Positions 9,102-18,881 are shown, counted from the stretch's first letter. The stretch: DNA of 64,000 nucleotides from Lachnospiraceae bacterium UBA7196 (GCA_002490835.1 DKUU01000018.1:272648-336647); one strand, 5' to 3'. Notes: generated by a model not told the origin, from the letters alone. A program made the numbers and translations.

Positions 9102-11347
9102 TAATGAAAAGGATGGGGAATGCAGAGCTTGGCAGACAGGAAGCGGCTGGATTTGTGAGACTGCTTCCGATACGGGAAAAGCGGAAGGCGGCGGATATCC
9201 TTCTGATAAAGCAGCGGTCCGGCGAAACGTATGATTTCTTTGCCGTTTTGGCCAAAACCTTTCTGCTGTTTTCGCTTGTCTACGGCGCGGTCGGCGGATT
9301 TTTGGCGGCTTTTGAGATCAAGTTTCATATGGGGCTGTGTATTTCATCCATTTTCGTGCTGGCTCTTGTACTGAGCGCGATCTACGAGACGGGGAAAAGG
9401 TGGCTGGTGAATCTGACGGCCCTGCTGGTTTTCCTGCTGTATTTGGCGATCGCGGTCACGAATTACTGGGTGATAAACAGCGGATATTATTACATCCTCA
9501 ATCGTATTTTTGACAAGGCGAGGGAATATTTTAACGTATCCAGCGGTATGGAGTATTCGCTGGCTGTCGATGACGGTTACATGGCGGTAACGGTATTCGC
9601 GATCTTCCTTGGTATGGTCGGGGTTATTCTGTTAAATATCCAGCTGCATAATAAATGTACGATATTGGGGGTCATGGTTTTGACTCTGACGCCGTACGTC
9701 ATTCCCATGTATCTTGAGAGTTCTCCGCCGCTGTTTTACAATATTTTGCTGCTGATCGGATATGCGGCGGTGATGATGCTGTCTTACGGCAGGGGGCGCG
9801 CCTCGGCACAGATGCGGTATCTTCTGCCGGTAACGGCGGTGGCGGTCGTATTATTGACAAGGGCGGCGGCCCTTTTCCTGCCGGAGGAAAGCTATGCCCG
9901 TATCGTGCCGCAAAGCGCGGGCAAAGAGGCGTCGAAGCAGGGGATGGAGCTGTTTGCCAGATACGGTATGCTGGCGTTGTTTCCGCAGGATACAGCCGGT
10001 TCGGGGGTCAGCGGGGGAAAACTGAGCAAGGGCTCCGCGGTCATGCCAAGCTATGAGACAGCCCTCATCGTCCGCTACACGCCTTACAGCCAGCAGCCCG
10101 TATATCTGAAGGCCTTTACGGGAATGGATTATATCGGGACATCGTGGACGGAAGCGGATATGGAGTGGCCGGGAGATGGCCAGATGGAGATGTCTCTGTA
10201 CAGCAGGGAGCGCCAGTTTGAACGAAGCGGCAGCGATTCCGGACAGGGCAGGGGCATCATGGAAGTGGAAAAGACCGGAGCCGGCGATCCCTTTGAGTAT
10301 CGGCCGTATTATACGGATTACTGCGACATAGAAGAAAATAACACGACGTTTATTTATCACTATTATCCCGATAATGGAACATCCGTTTTAGAAACTGGCA
10401 AAGAGCCGTATGCCGGCTATCTGCTGGTGCCCAAAAGTTGTGAGACGGCGGTGCGCCGGACCTGTGAAGAGGCGGGTTTTAAAGGCTCGGAAGAAGAAAT
10501 TACCAGACAGGTCATAGCGTATTTTGACGAAAACTATGATTATACGTTAAGACCCGGACTTTATTATGGAAATCCCGATTATATATCACATTTTCTGCTG
10601 GAGAGCAAAAAGGGGTACTGCGCGCACTTTGCGTCGGCGGCGACGATGCTGTTTCGGCAGATGGGGATCCCCGCGCGCTACGTGGAAGGCTATGGCTTTT
10701 CGTACGCGGCGGTCATCGAGAATGGCGAGCTGGTGCAGGGAGCCGATTATGCCGACTATTATCAGGGATTTTCCGAATTAGGAGAGACGGCGCTGGTTCA
10801 GATTGAGATCCCGGAAGCGTATGCCCACGCATGGGTAGAGATTTATGACAGCAATAGAGGATGGATCGTCGTAGATCCCACGCCGTCTTCGAATGAGGAA
10901 GAAACTGCGTCTTTCTGGGACATCTTTATGAACGGGGAGGGCGGGGAAACAGAGCTTACTCTGGGAGAGGATGTTCTGGGCGGCTATCTGGAAAATGCAC
11001 TGGGCGTCATGAATTATGTGTTTTTCGCTGTGCTTGGCATTGCTGTCATTGCGTTTACGGTCATTACGTTGGTCAGACGGGAAAGAGTCAGACGCCTTCC
11101 CGTCAGGGAGCGCATCAGGCTGGAATACGGGAGACTGCAGAGGGCCGCGGCTAAGAAAAATAAAGCGTTTCTTCTGCAGCGCACCTTAAAAGAGCAGATT
11201 GCGTGGATGCGGGAGAATTGCCGTGTGGAGATCAGTGATGCGCAGGAGGAAGCGCTCTATCAGGTATTTTTTGGAAAAGAGATCGGTTACGACTGCGAGC
11301 GGCTTTGCGGGGAACTGCAGAAATGCAGGAGATTTGGACGGTTGTAA
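9098..11347 (+). CDS. Membrane transglutaminase-like protease (TgpA-type)
   Basis: This 749-residue protein has several N-terminal membrane helices (about residues 45-265), an extracytoplasmic region, a transglutaminase-like domain and another membrane helix near residue 640, followed by a cytoplasmic tail. The papain-like triad is visible: Cys508 in KKGYCAHFAS, His577 in AHAWVEIYD and Asp593 in VVDPTP. ATG 9098 overlaps the DUF58 stop as ATGA. Family members accompany MoxR and DUF58 genes. Peptide-bond hydrolysis or cross-linking outside the membrane is expected from the triad but the target is not known. Confidence 0.9.
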   Translation: MIMKRMGNAELGRQEAAGFVRLLPIREKRKAADILLIKQRSGETYDFFAVLAKTFLLFSLVYGAVGGFLAAFEIKFHMGLCISSIFVLALVLSAIYETGKRWLVNLTALLVFLLYLAIAVTNYWVINSGYYYILNRIFDKAREYFNVSSGMEYSLAVDDGYMAVTVFAIFLGMVGVILLNIQLHNKCTILGVMVLTLTPYVIPMYLESSPPLFYNILLLIGYAAVMMLSYGRGRASAQMRYLLPVTAVAVVLLTRAAALFLPEESYARIVPQSAGKEASKQGMELFARYGMLALFPQDTAGSGVSGGKLSKGSAVMPSYETALIVRYTPYSQQPVYLKAFTGMDYIGTSWTEADMEWPGDGQMEMSLYSRERQFERSGSDSGQGRGIMEVEKTGAGDPFEYRPYYTDYCDIEENNTTFIYHYYPDNGTSVLETGKEPYAGYLLVPKSCETAVRRTCEEAGFKGSEEEITRQVIAYFDENYDYTLRPGLYYGNPDYISHFLLESKKGYCAHFASAATMLFRQMGIPARYVEGYGFSYAAVIENGELVQGADYADYYQGFSELGETALVQIEIPEAYAHAWVEIYDSNRGWIVVDPTPSSNEEETASFWDIFMNGEGGETELTLGEDVLGGYLENALGVMNYVFFAVLGIAVIAFTVITLVRRERVRRLPVRERIRLEYGRLQRAAAKKNKAFLLQRTLKEQIAWMRENCRVEISDAQEEALYQVFFGKEIGYDCERLCGELQKCRRFGRL

Positions 11348-11450
11348 TTTTATGCGGATTATTGTAAAATAATAATAATTGTAATTAGCGAATTCACTTT
11401 AACTTTAATAGAAAGAGTATGGTAAGCACTGTCTTAGTGCGTTGGCTGTT

Positions 11451-12860
11451 ATGATAAAAGATAACCAAAAGTATTTCAACAGACTGCACGTAGTGCTGGA
11501 CGCCGTGATCATAGCGGCATCCTATATGCTGGCCTACTATCTGAAGTTTGCCAGTCCCTTCGTAAACCCCGACCCTGCTGTCGGTGTTCTTCCCACGCAG
11601 ATTTATTTTAATATGCTCTATTTTATCGTGCCGGGTTATCTCATTTTGTATTATGCCTTTAATCTTTACACGCCCAAACGGGCGACCGTCCACCGCTACG
11701 AGATCCTGAATATCTTTCAGGCTAATACCGTGGGCATGGTGGTGCTGATGGCAGGCTGGTACATGGTGGCGCAGATTCATTTCTCCCGTGCCATGATGGG
11801 AATGTTTTATATCATCAATATTATCCTGACTACGCTGGCGCGTTCCCTGATCCGCACGATATTGCAGTATTTCCGGGAAAAGGGCTACAATCTGAAATAC
11901 ATCCTGCTTGTGGGATATTCCCGCGCCACGGAGGAGTATATTAAGCGTATCAACGCCAATCCCCAATGGGGCTATGTGGTGCGCGGCATACTCGACGACA
12001 GCGTGCCGGCCGGCACGGTCTACAAGGGCGTCAAGGTGGTGGGAACCATCGAGAATCTGCTCTACATTCTTCCCCAGAATAAATTAGACGAAATAGCGAT
12101 AACCCTTTCTTTGAAAGATTATGATAATCTGGAACATATCGTGGATTTATGCGAGAAATCCGGCGTGCATACAAAGTTCATCCCAGATTACAATAGTCTG
12201 TTTCCGAGCCGGCCTTATACGGAGGATCTGATGGGACTGCCGGTGATCAATATCCGCTATGTGCCGTTAACCAACACCCTGAATTGGTGGATGAAACGGA
12301 TCGTGGATATCGTGGTATCGCTGGTCGGTCTGGTCGTGGCCTCTCCCATCATGCTGGTGGCGGCTATCGCCGTGGGCTGCACTTCCAGAGGCCCTGTTAT
12401 TTTTAAGCAGGAGCGGATCGGGCTTCACAATAAGCCGTTCCGTATGTATAAGTTCCGCACCATGGAGGTGCAGAAACCTTCCGCCGAGCAAAAAGGCTGG
12501 ACGACAAAAGACGATCCCAGAGTCACGAAAGTGGGAAAGTTTATGAGAAGGACGAGTATAGACGAGCTGCCCCAGCTTTTTAATATCTTAAAGGGCGATA
12601 TGAGCGTGGTGGGGCCGAGACCCGAACGGCCGCAGTTTGTGGAGCAGTTTAAGGAGGAGATCCCCCGTTACATGGTCAAGCATCAGGTAAGACCCGGTCT
12701 TACCGGCTGGGCGCAGATCAATGGCCTTCGCGGCGATACTTCTATTAAAAAGCGGATCGAGTACGATATTTTTTATATTGAGAACTGGACGATGTCTTTT
12801 GATGTCAAGATTATGTTTTTGACGATTTTCAGGGGATTTATCAATAAAAACGCCTATTAG
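11451..12860 (+). CDS. Polyprenyl-phosphate sugar-1-phosphate transferase (WcaJ/WbaP type)
   Basis: The 469-residue enzyme starts polysaccharide repeat-unit synthesis by moving a hexose-1-phosphate from a UDP-sugar to undecaprenyl phosphate at the membrane. It has four N-terminal membrane helices, a Rossmann-like central region (LLVGYSRATEEYI), a fifth membrane segment (VDIVVSLVGLVVASPIMLV) and the conserved C-terminal catalytic domain with KFRTM, TSIDELPQLFNILKGDMS and PRPERPQFV. ATG 11451 is preferred; a TTG three codons earlier is possible and no clear ribosome-binding site is seen. A short GCACT/AGTGC stem-loop lies just upstream. Glucose as the transferred sugar is inferred from subfamily resemblance. 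Confidence 0.92.
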   Translation: MIKDNQKYFNRLHVVLDAVIIAASYMLAYYLKFASPFVNPDPAVGVLPTQIYFNMLYFIVPGYLILYYAFNLYTPKRATVHRYEILNIFQANTVGMVVLMAGWYMVAQIHFSRAMMGMFYIINIILTTLARSLIRTILQYFREKGYNLKYILLVGYSRATEEYIKRINANPQWGYVVRGILDDSVPAGTVYKGVKVVGTIENLLYILPQNKLDEIAITLSLKDYDNLEHIVDLCEKSGVHTKFIPDYNSLFPSRPYTEDLMGLPVINIRYVPLTNTLNWWMKRIVDIVVSLVGLVVASPIMLVAAIAVGCTSRGPVIFKQERIGLHNKPFRMYKFRTMEVQKPSAEQKGWTTKDDPRVTKVGKFMRRTSIDELPQLFNILKGDMSVVGPRPERPQFVEQFKEEIPRYMVKHQVRPGLTGWAQINGLRGDTSIKKRIEYDIFYIENWTMSFDVKIMFLTIFRGFINKNAY

Positions 12861-12918
12861 AAGAGATACTAAAATCTTAAGAAATCTGAAAGACTTCCGG
12901 AAGAATCGGGAATTAAGG

Positions 12919-12946
12919 TTGCAAATATATCAAGATGTAGTATAAT
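12919..12946 (+). promoter_or_regulatory. Sigma-A promoter for the LCP ligase gene
   Basis: TTGCAA at 12919-12924 and a perfect TATAAT at 12941-12946 are separated by 16 bases. They lie about 100 bases before the LCP start in a gap that has no open frame, so the gene can be transcribed independently of the sugar transferase upstream. Confidence 0.75.
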
Positions 12947-13044
12947 CTTATCAGAGTTGCCACAAAAGCTTGCCTTTTGGGACAGAATATGACAAAATGA
13001 AAAATGGGTTTGAGAAACGATACGCATTTTAAGGAGTACAGGAT

Positions 13045-14121
13045 ATGGCGAAGAAGCAGAAGAAGTCGGGAAAGAGGGAACAGGCAAAGAAACAACGCAG
13101 GAGGATCATTCTCTTTATCGTGGAGATCATCATCCTGCTATTGGCGGTGGTAGTACTGTATGCCGTACTAGCCGGGACGGGCAGCGGTAAGGTGGAGTTG
13201 AAAGAAAAAGACATCATCATAAATAAGACCGTGCAGGAGGCCGAGGAGACCACGATGAAGGGCTACCGGAATATTGCCCTGTTCGGCGTGGACTCTACCA
13301 CAGGAGCCCTGACAAAAAATACCAGAAGCGATACGATCATGATCGCATCCATCAATCAGGATACCGGAGAGTGTAAGCTGGTTTCCGTATACCGCGACAC
13401 TTACTTAAACTTAAGCAACGATTCTTACAATAAATGTAATGCTGCTTATGCCAAGGGCGGTCCTGAGCAGGCCATCAATATGTTGAACATGAATCTGGAT
13501 ATGAACATCACGGACTTCGTCACGGTGGGCTTTGCGGGTCTGACGGATGCCATCGATGCGGTGGGCGGCGTCTATATAGAAGTAGATAGTTCGGAGATCA
13601 GCCATCTGAATAACTATCAGCTTTGTATTGCCGAGAATTTGAAAAGGACTTATACGCCGGTGGCGGATACGGGCTATCAGCTTTTGGACGGCCTGCAGGC
13701 CACTGGTTACTGCCGGATCCGTTCTACGGCTGGCGACGATTTTAAGCGTGCCGAGAGACAAAGAGAAGTGTTGATGGCGGTAGCGGATCAGGCCAAGAAG
13801 GCATCGATACCGAAATTAACGGAAACGGCGAACGCTGTGTTTGACGAGGTATACACCTCGCTGGATCTTTCGGAGATCGTGGATATGCTGAGCAATGTCG
13901 GAGCCTACTACATCTCGGAGACGGAAGGCTTCCCGCAGGAGGAGTTCCGCAGGACGGGTACCATCGGCTCCAAGGGTTCCTGCGTCATCCCCACGAGCTT
14001 AGAGGATAATGTCAAGTGGCTGCATAAGTTCCTGTTTGATGCGGATAATTACGATCCTTCTTCGACCGTAAAGGAATGCAGCGAAAAGATTTATCAGGAT
14101 ACGAACGGCTATCTGAAATAA
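13045..14121 (+). CDS. LytR-CpsA-Psr (LCP) family wall polymer ligase
   Basis: The 358-residue membrane-anchored enzyme transfers undecaprenyl-linked glycopolymers to peptidoglycan outside the cell. A very basic cytoplasmic head (KKQKKSGKREQAKKQRRR) precedes one membrane helix at about residues 22-45, then the LCP domain with NIALFGVDSTTG, NTRSDTIMIASI, SVYRDTYLNL, the NAAYAKGG segment and DAVGGVYIEV. ATG 13045 follows AAGGAG at 13031. The surrounding glycosyltransferases and initiating sugar transferase indicate that its substrate is the polysaccharide made here. Confidence 0.93.
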   Translation: MAKKQKKSGKREQAKKQRRRIILFIVEIIILLLAVVVLYAVLAGTGSGKVELKEKDIIINKTVQEAEETTMKGYRNIALFGVDSTTGALTKNTRSDTIMIASINQDTGECKLVSVYRDTYLNLSNDSYNKCNAAYAKGGPEQAINMLNMNLDMNITDFVTVGFAGLTDAIDAVGGVYIEVDSSEISHLNNYQLCIAENLKRTYTPVADTGYQLLDGLQATGYCRIRSTAGDDFKRAERQREVLMAVADQAKKASIPKLTETANAVFDEVYTSLDLSEIVDMLSNVGAYYISETEGFPQEEFRRTGTIGSKGSCVIPTSLEDNVKWLHKFLFDADNYDPSSTVKECSEKIYQDTNGYLK

Positions 14122-14126
14122 GTACA

Positions 14127-14151
14127 AAGGGGTCTGGAAGACAGACCCCTT
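14127..14151 (+). terminator. Stem-loop after the LCP ligase gene
   Basis: A 10-bp perfect stem (AAGGGGTCTG with CAGACCCCTT) lies six bases after the LCP stop. The downstream tract is A-rich rather than T-rich, so termination efficiency on the plus strand is uncertain. Confidence 0.5.
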
Positions 14152-14183
14152 AAAAAATATTTGCAGAGTACATGGAGGGAACT

Positions 14184-15110
14184 GTGGAAACCGTAGATGT
14201 GATCATTCCAGTGTACAAACCAGACAGTGGTTTTTTGGAATTGATAAAGAGACTGCGGATGCAGACGGTACAGGTAAATCAGATCATCCTGATGAATACG
14301 GAGCAAAAATATCTGGACAGACTGCTTTACGGTACTACGTTGGAGCGGCAGGTTCATAATATAACAGTAAGGCATTTGTCGAAGCGGGAATTTGATCACG
14401 GCCGCACCAGAAATCAGGGCGTGAGGCTGTCAAAGGCCGATGTATTTGTGATGATGACGCAGGACGCCATGCCGGCGGACGAATATCTGATCGAGCGGCT
14501 GCTTGCGCATCTAAGGCAGGAAAATGTGGCAGTATCTTACGCAAGACAGCTTCCGACCGAAAAAAGCGGAGAGATCGAGCGCTATACCAGACGGTTCAAT
14601 TATCCGGAAAAATCCTGCGTCAAGACTAAGGAGGACCTGCCAAAGCTGGGGATCAAGACGTTTTTTTGTTCCAATGTCTGCGCCGCCTACGACAGGGAGA
14701 CTTTCGATAAGCTGGGCGGGTTTGTGAATCATACCATTTTTAATGAAGATATGCTCTATGCCGCCAAGGCGGTGGAGGCGGGCTGGGGGATTGCTTATGC
14801 GGCGGAGGCGTGCGTATATCATGCGCATAACTATACCCACAGACAGCAGTTTCACCGGAATTTTGATCTCGGCGTCTCGCAGGCGGATCATCCGGAGGTG
14901 TTTGCTAAATATCCTTCTGAGTCGGAGGGGATCCGCATGGTGAAGGGGCTGGTGGCGCACTTGAGACAAAAAGGGATGAGGAATAAAATACCATATGTTA
15001 TTGTGCAAAGCGCCTTCAAATATGCAGGCTATTTATGCGGGAAACATTATCGCAGGCTGCCGCGGCGGTTGGTGGTGGCTATGGCTTCAAATAAGGAATA
15101 TTTTAGTTAA
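14184..15110 (+). CDS. GT2 family glycosyltransferase (RfbF/rhamnosyltransferase-like)
   Basis: The 308-residue protein begins with the GT2 donor site VDVIIPVYKPDSGFLELIKRL and contains a LSKREFDHGRTRNQG segment and a VMMTQDAMP metal site, a combination typical of rhamnosyltransferases that act on cell-wall polysaccharide. A later FNEDMLYAAKAVEAGW motif carries the probable base. GTG 14184 is chosen because GGAGGG lies directly upstream at 14174; an in-frame ATG at 14172 lacks a ribosome-binding site. It is followed after 23 bases by glmS. Rhamnose specificity is inferred. Confidence 0.85.
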   Translation: METVDVIIPVYKPDSGFLELIKRLRMQTVQVNQIILMNTEQKYLDRLLYGTTLERQVHNITVRHLSKREFDHGRTRNQGVRLSKADVFVMMTQDAMPADEYLIERLLAHLRQENVAVSYARQLPTEKSGEIERYTRRFNYPEKSCVKTKEDLPKLGIKTFFCSNVCAAYDRETFDKLGGFVNHTIFNEDMLYAAKAVEAGWGIAYAAEACVYHAHNYTHRQQFHRNFDLGVSQADHPEVFAKYPSESEGIRMVKGLVAHLRQKGMRNKIPYVIVQSAFKYAGYLCGKHYRRLPRRLVVAMASNKEYFS

Positions 15111-15133
15111 AAAACGGAGAAGGAGACTATCAT

Positions 15134-16963
15134 ATGTGCGGAATCGTAGGTTACATCGGAACAAAGCAGGCAGCCCCCATCATCTTGGACGGTTTGGCGA
15201 AGCTGGAGTATCGGGGATACGACTCGGCCGGTATGGCGATCTATGACGGCGAGGGAAAGATTAATATCACGAAATCGGTGGGCAGACTCAAGATTTTGGA
15301 AAATATGACGCACGGCGGCGAGACTATGCCGGGTCTGTGCGGCATCGGGCATACCCGCTGGGCGACCCATGGCGCGCCGAGCGACACAAATGCCCACCCG
15401 CATTTCAACGAGGCGGAGACGATCGCGGTGGTACATAACGGTATCATCGAAAATTATTTGCAGCTTCGCAAAATGCTGATCGAGCGGGGCTATAAGTTCG
15501 TGTCGGAGACGGATACGGAAGTGCTGGCGCATCTTTTGGATTACTATTATAAGGGAAATCCGCTGGAGGCTGTCACTAAGGTGCTGCACCGCGTAGAAGG
15601 TTCCTATGCGCTGGGGATTGTTTTTGCCGACTGCCCTGATCAGATTTTTGCGGCCAGAAAGGATTCGCCCCTGATTGTGGGGCAGAACGAGGAAGGCTGT
15701 TTTATCGCCTCGGATGTGCCTGCGATCTTAAAGTATACCAGAAAGGTCTACTATGTGGATAATCAGGAAGTCGTGCGTCTGAGAACCGATCATATGCACT
15801 TCTACACGGTGGACGAGGAGGAGATCAAAAAGGAGCCCGTCACGATCGAATGGGATGCCAGCGCGGCGGAGAAAGCAGGCTATGAGCATTTCATGTTAAA
15901 GGAGATGTACGAGCAGCCAAAGACCGTGACGGATACTCTGATGCCCCGCATTAAGGGCAATGACATTGTAATCGAAGAATTGAATATGAGCGATGAGGAG
16001 CTGCGGGCTGTGAAGAAAATTCATATTGTGGCCTGTGGTTCGGCTTACCACGCGGGCGTGACGGGAAAGTACGTGATCGAAGGGCTTGCCCGGATTCCGG
16101 TGGAGGTGGATCTGGCTTCCGAGTTCCGCTACCGCGATCCCATTTTGGAAGAAGGCGGCATGGTGGTGGTGATCAGCCAGTCCGGCGAGACGGCGGATAC
16201 GCTGGCCGCGCTGCGCGAGGCGAAGGCGAGAGGTTTTCAGGTACTGGGCATCGTCAACGTCGTGGGAAGTTCCATTGCCAGGGAAGCGGATAACGTAATG
16301 TACACATGGGCCGGGCCGGAGATCGCGGTGGCGACGACCAAGGCTTATACGGCGCAGTTGATTGCGCTCTACCTGTTAGCGATCAAGTTTGGCAGGGTGC
16401 GGGGTAAAATCGATGATATGACATTCGCGTCACTTTTAGGCGACCTGCGCTGCCTGCCTGACCAGATCGAGCTTCTCCTTAATAATAAGAACAAGATTCA
16501 GCGGTTTGCCAACCGCTACATCGGTGCGAAAGATGTCTTCTTTATCGGCAGGGGCATCGATTACGCGATCTCGCTGGAAGGGTCTCTGAAATTAAAAGAG
16601 ATTTCCTATATCCATTCCGAGGCCTATGCGGCGGGTGAACTTAAGCACGGCACCATTTCCCTCATCGAGGAGGGGACGCTGGTGGCGGCCGTCTCCACAC
16701 AGCCTGCGCTCTACGCCAAGACCATCAGCAATATGGTGGAGGTGAAGGCGAGAGGGGCTTTTGTGCTGGCGGTGACCTGCGAGGAGAATAAGGAGATCGA
16801 GAAGGCGGCGGATTACGTGATCTATATTCCGGAGACGAACCCGTATTTTGCCAATTCGCTGGCGATCATACCGCTGCAGTTGTTTGGATATTATGTGTCG
16901 GTCGGAAAAGGGTGCGATGTGGATAAGCCGAGGAATTTAGCGAAATCAGTAACGGTAGAGTGA
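15134..16963 (+). CDS. glmS: Glutamine--fructose-6-phosphate aminotransferase (isomerizing)
   Basis: This 609-residue cytoplasmic enzyme makes glucosamine-6-phosphate from fructose-6-phosphate and glutamine, the first step to UDP-GlcNAc. Cys2 in MCGIVGY is the glutaminase nucleophile once the initiator Met is removed; GYDSAGMA, HTRWATHG and HNGIIENY complete the class II amidotransferase domain. Two SIS sugar-isomerase domains follow (VACGSAYHAG, SQSGETADT, then IGRGIDYAISLEGSLKLKE) and the protein ends with the canonical PRNLAKSVTVE. Length is standard. Only 23 bases separate it from the preceding gene, so no glmS ribozyme is present. Confidence 0.97.
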   Translation: MCGIVGYIGTKQAAPIILDGLAKLEYRGYDSAGMAIYDGEGKINITKSVGRLKILENMTHGGETMPGLCGIGHTRWATHGAPSDTNAHPHFNEAETIAVVHNGIIENYLQLRKMLIERGYKFVSETDTEVLAHLLDYYYKGNPLEAVTKVLHRVEGSYALGIVFADCPDQIFAARKDSPLIVGQNEEGCFIASDVPAILKYTRKVYYVDNQEVVRLRTDHMHFYTVDEEEIKKEPVTIEWDASAAEKAGYEHFMLKEMYEQPKTVTDTLMPRIKGNDIVIEELNMSDEELRAVKKIHIVACGSAYHAGVTGKYVIEGLARIPVEVDLASEFRYRDPILEEGGMVVVISQSGETADTLAALREAKARGFQVLGIVNVVGSSIAREADNVMYTWAGPEIAVATTKAYTAQLIALYLLAIKFGRVRGKIDDMTFASLLGDLRCLPDQIELLLNNKNKIQRFANRYIGAKDVFFIGRGIDYAISLEGSLKLKEISYIHSEAYAAGELKHGTISLIEEGTLVAAVSTQPALYAKTISNMVEVKARGAFVLAVTCEENKEIEKAADYVIYIPETNPYFANSLAIIPLQLFGYYVSVGKGCDVDKPRNLAKSVTVE

Positions 16964-16991
16964 ATGAAAAAACACAAATTATATAAAAAAT

Positions 16992-17024
16992 GAACACAAT
17001 TTGAACACAATTCGCGGCTATACT
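16992..17024 (+). promoter_or_regulatory. Direct-repeat activator site and -10 box upstream of htrA
   Basis: The 10-bp sequence GAACACAATT occurs twice, at 16992-17001 and 17003-17012, an exact 11-bp period. A -10 box TATACT lies at 17019-17024, with no consensus -35. This arrangement fits a response regulator of the OmpR family binding over the -35 region, and in Bacillus htrA is controlled by the CssRS pair of that family. The regulator here is not known. Confidence 0.55.
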
Positions 17025-17112
17025 GAGTACATGATCAACGAGAAACAGGGGCGGTTAAGCCCTCATATGCTTGCAGGATATTTTGTATAGGTATGGAAAG
17101 GAGCGGTAGATC

Positions 17113-18852
17113 ATGTACGACAATAACACTTATCCGAACAATTATTCAGGGCAGACGGGCGCGGGACAGGGCGAGTCTCAGTCAAACAGCGATACCGGAC
17201 AGCGGGAGAGCGTTTATACTTCTTACCGGGACGCACAGGACGCAGAGCAGGGCGGCTACGGCAGCCAGAGTGCGGGACAGGGCAGTTACAGCGGCCGCAG
17301 CATAGGGCAGGACGGTTACGGCAGCCAGAGCGTGGGACAGGGCAGTTACAGCAGCCGCAGTATAGAGCAGAGCAGCTACGGCAGTCAGAGCGCCGGACAG
17401 AATAGTTACGGCAGCCGGGATACGATACAGAGCCGTTACGGCAGTCAGCAGGATACGGCGCAGGGAAGTTACGCCGGTCATAGCAGCGCGGGAAGTTACC
17501 ACTATGGTAATGTGTATCCCAACAACTATGCGCAGACCATGCAGAAGCCGGAGAAAAAGGCGAAGGAGAAAAAGCAGGGCGGCTTTATTAAGAAAGCACT
17601 GGTGGCGGTGGCGCTGGGACTGTTCTTCGGCGTCTTTGCGGGACTGGGACTTTATACGGTAGAGTACGCGACGGGGATGCTGGACGGCAAGGGTGATAAA
17701 AAGGCGGAGGCAGAAGCGGTTGACGAGATGGCCGACAAATCTCTTGCGAAGGCGGAACTGGATGGGAAGGCGCAGGAAGCGCCGGCGGTTGACGAAGTTC
17801 AGGTCAAACAGGCGGACGGTACGATAACGACAGCGGTGGTCACCGATGTGACCGATGTGGTCAAAAAAGTGATGCCTTCCATCGTGGCGGTGAACAATCA
17901 TTATACGGAAACAATGTCATGGTTCGGGCAGTCCATGGACAGCGAGGCGGATGCCAGCGGTTCCGGTATTATCGTAGGATTGAATGATTCGGAACTTCTG
18001 ATTGTGTCTAACCATCATGTCGTGGCGGATACCGATAAGCTTACGGTACAGTTTAACGAGGGCAGCGAGGCGGAGGCCTTTATCAAGGGGCAGGATTCCA
18101 AGATGGATCTGGCGGTGATCGCAGTGCCGGTGACAGAACTGTCAGATTCTACTCTGGAGGCGATTGAAGTGGCTACCCTTGGTAATTCTGATGATCTGGA
18201 GGTTGGCGAGCCGGCCATTGCCATCGGTAATTCTTTGGGATATGGGCAGTCTGTGACTACGGGTGTGATCAGTGCGCTTGACAGGAGCATCGATCTCTCC
18301 GCAGGAGGCGGTTATGGCGGCGATCATGTGGAAGGGACCTTTATTCAGACCGACGCGGCCATCAATCCCGGTAATTCCGGCGGCGCGCTCTTAAATATCA
18401 GGGGCGAAGTGATCGGCATCAACTCCAATAAGATCGGCGGCAGCGCCGTGGAGGGCATGGGATACGCGATCCCCATTTCCGCGGCGAGTCCCATCATTGC
18501 GGAACTGATGTTAAAGGAGACCAAGAGTAAGGTAGCCGAGGAGGAAAGAGGATATCTGGGCATCTCCGGCATCAGCGTCACGCAGGAGGTATCGCAGGCC
18601 TACGGTATGCCGGAAGGCGTCTATATCGCTCAGGTATACGAGGGTACGGCTGCAGCGGCAGCAGGCTTAAAGCAGGGTGACATCATCACGGAGTTCGGCG
18701 GCGATAAGATTTCGTCCATGGAAGAGCTGCAAAAGGAATTAGAGTTCTACGCCAAGGGAACTACCGTAGAAGTAAAGGTGATGACCATGACGGTAGCCGG
18801 CTATGAGGAAGCCACCAGACAGTTGACGCTGGGTAATAAAGTGACGGAATAG
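17113..18852 (+). CDS. htrA: HtrA-type serine protease with Q/G/S/Y-rich N terminus
   Basis: This 579-residue membrane-anchored protease degrades or refolds damaged exported proteins. The first ~140 residues are low-complexity repeats of the type SYGSQSxGQ. A basic stretch and one membrane helix follow (about residues 158-182), then a linker, the trypsin-like domain with His302 (SNHHVVAD), Asp332 (DLAVIAVP) and Ser422 (NPGNSGGAL), and a C-terminal PDZ domain starting near YLGISGI. ATG 17113 follows GGAAAGGAG. A repeat-bearing promoter lies upstream and a strong terminator downstream, so it is a single-gene unit. The repetitive cytoplasmic head is unusual in its regularity. Confidence 0.93.
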   Translation: MYDNNTYPNNYSGQTGAGQGESQSNSDTGQRESVYTSYRDAQDAEQGGYGSQSAGQGSYSGRSIGQDGYGSQSVGQGSYSSRSIEQSSYGSQSAGQNSYGSRDTIQSRYGSQQDTAQGSYAGHSSAGSYHYGNVYPNNYAQTMQKPEKKAKEKKQGGFIKKALVAVALGLFFGVFAGLGLYTVEYATGMLDGKGDKKAEAEAVDEMADKSLAKAELDGKAQEAPAVDEVQVKQADGTITTAVVTDVTDVVKKVMPSIVAVNNHYTETMSWFGQSMDSEADASGSGIIVGLNDSELLIVSNHHVVADTDKLTVQFNEGSEAEAFIKGQDSKMDLAVIAVPVTELSDSTLEAIEVATLGNSDDLEVGEPAIAIGNSLGYGQSVTTGVISALDRSIDLSAGGGYGGDHVEGTFIQTDAAINPGNSGGALLNIRGEVIGINSNKIGGSAVEGMGYAIPISAASPIIAELMLKETKSKVAEEERGYLGISGISVTQEVSQAYGMPEGVYIAQVYEGTAAAAAGLKQGDIITEFGGDKISSMEELQKELEFYAKGTTVEVKVMTMTVAGYEEATRQLTLGNKVTE

Positions 18853-18881
18853 ATAGCGGGAATGTAACGGAGAACGAAGTG

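Noticed and set aside
15111..15133. glmS ribozyme/riboswitch
   Set aside because: Only 23 bases separate glmS from the preceding gene, too few for the ribozyme.
17230..17480. Short repeated units resembling a repeat array
   Set aside because: The repeats are in frame and encode the Gln/Gly/Ser/Tyr-rich head of HtrA; there are no spacers of constant length, so it is not CRISPR.
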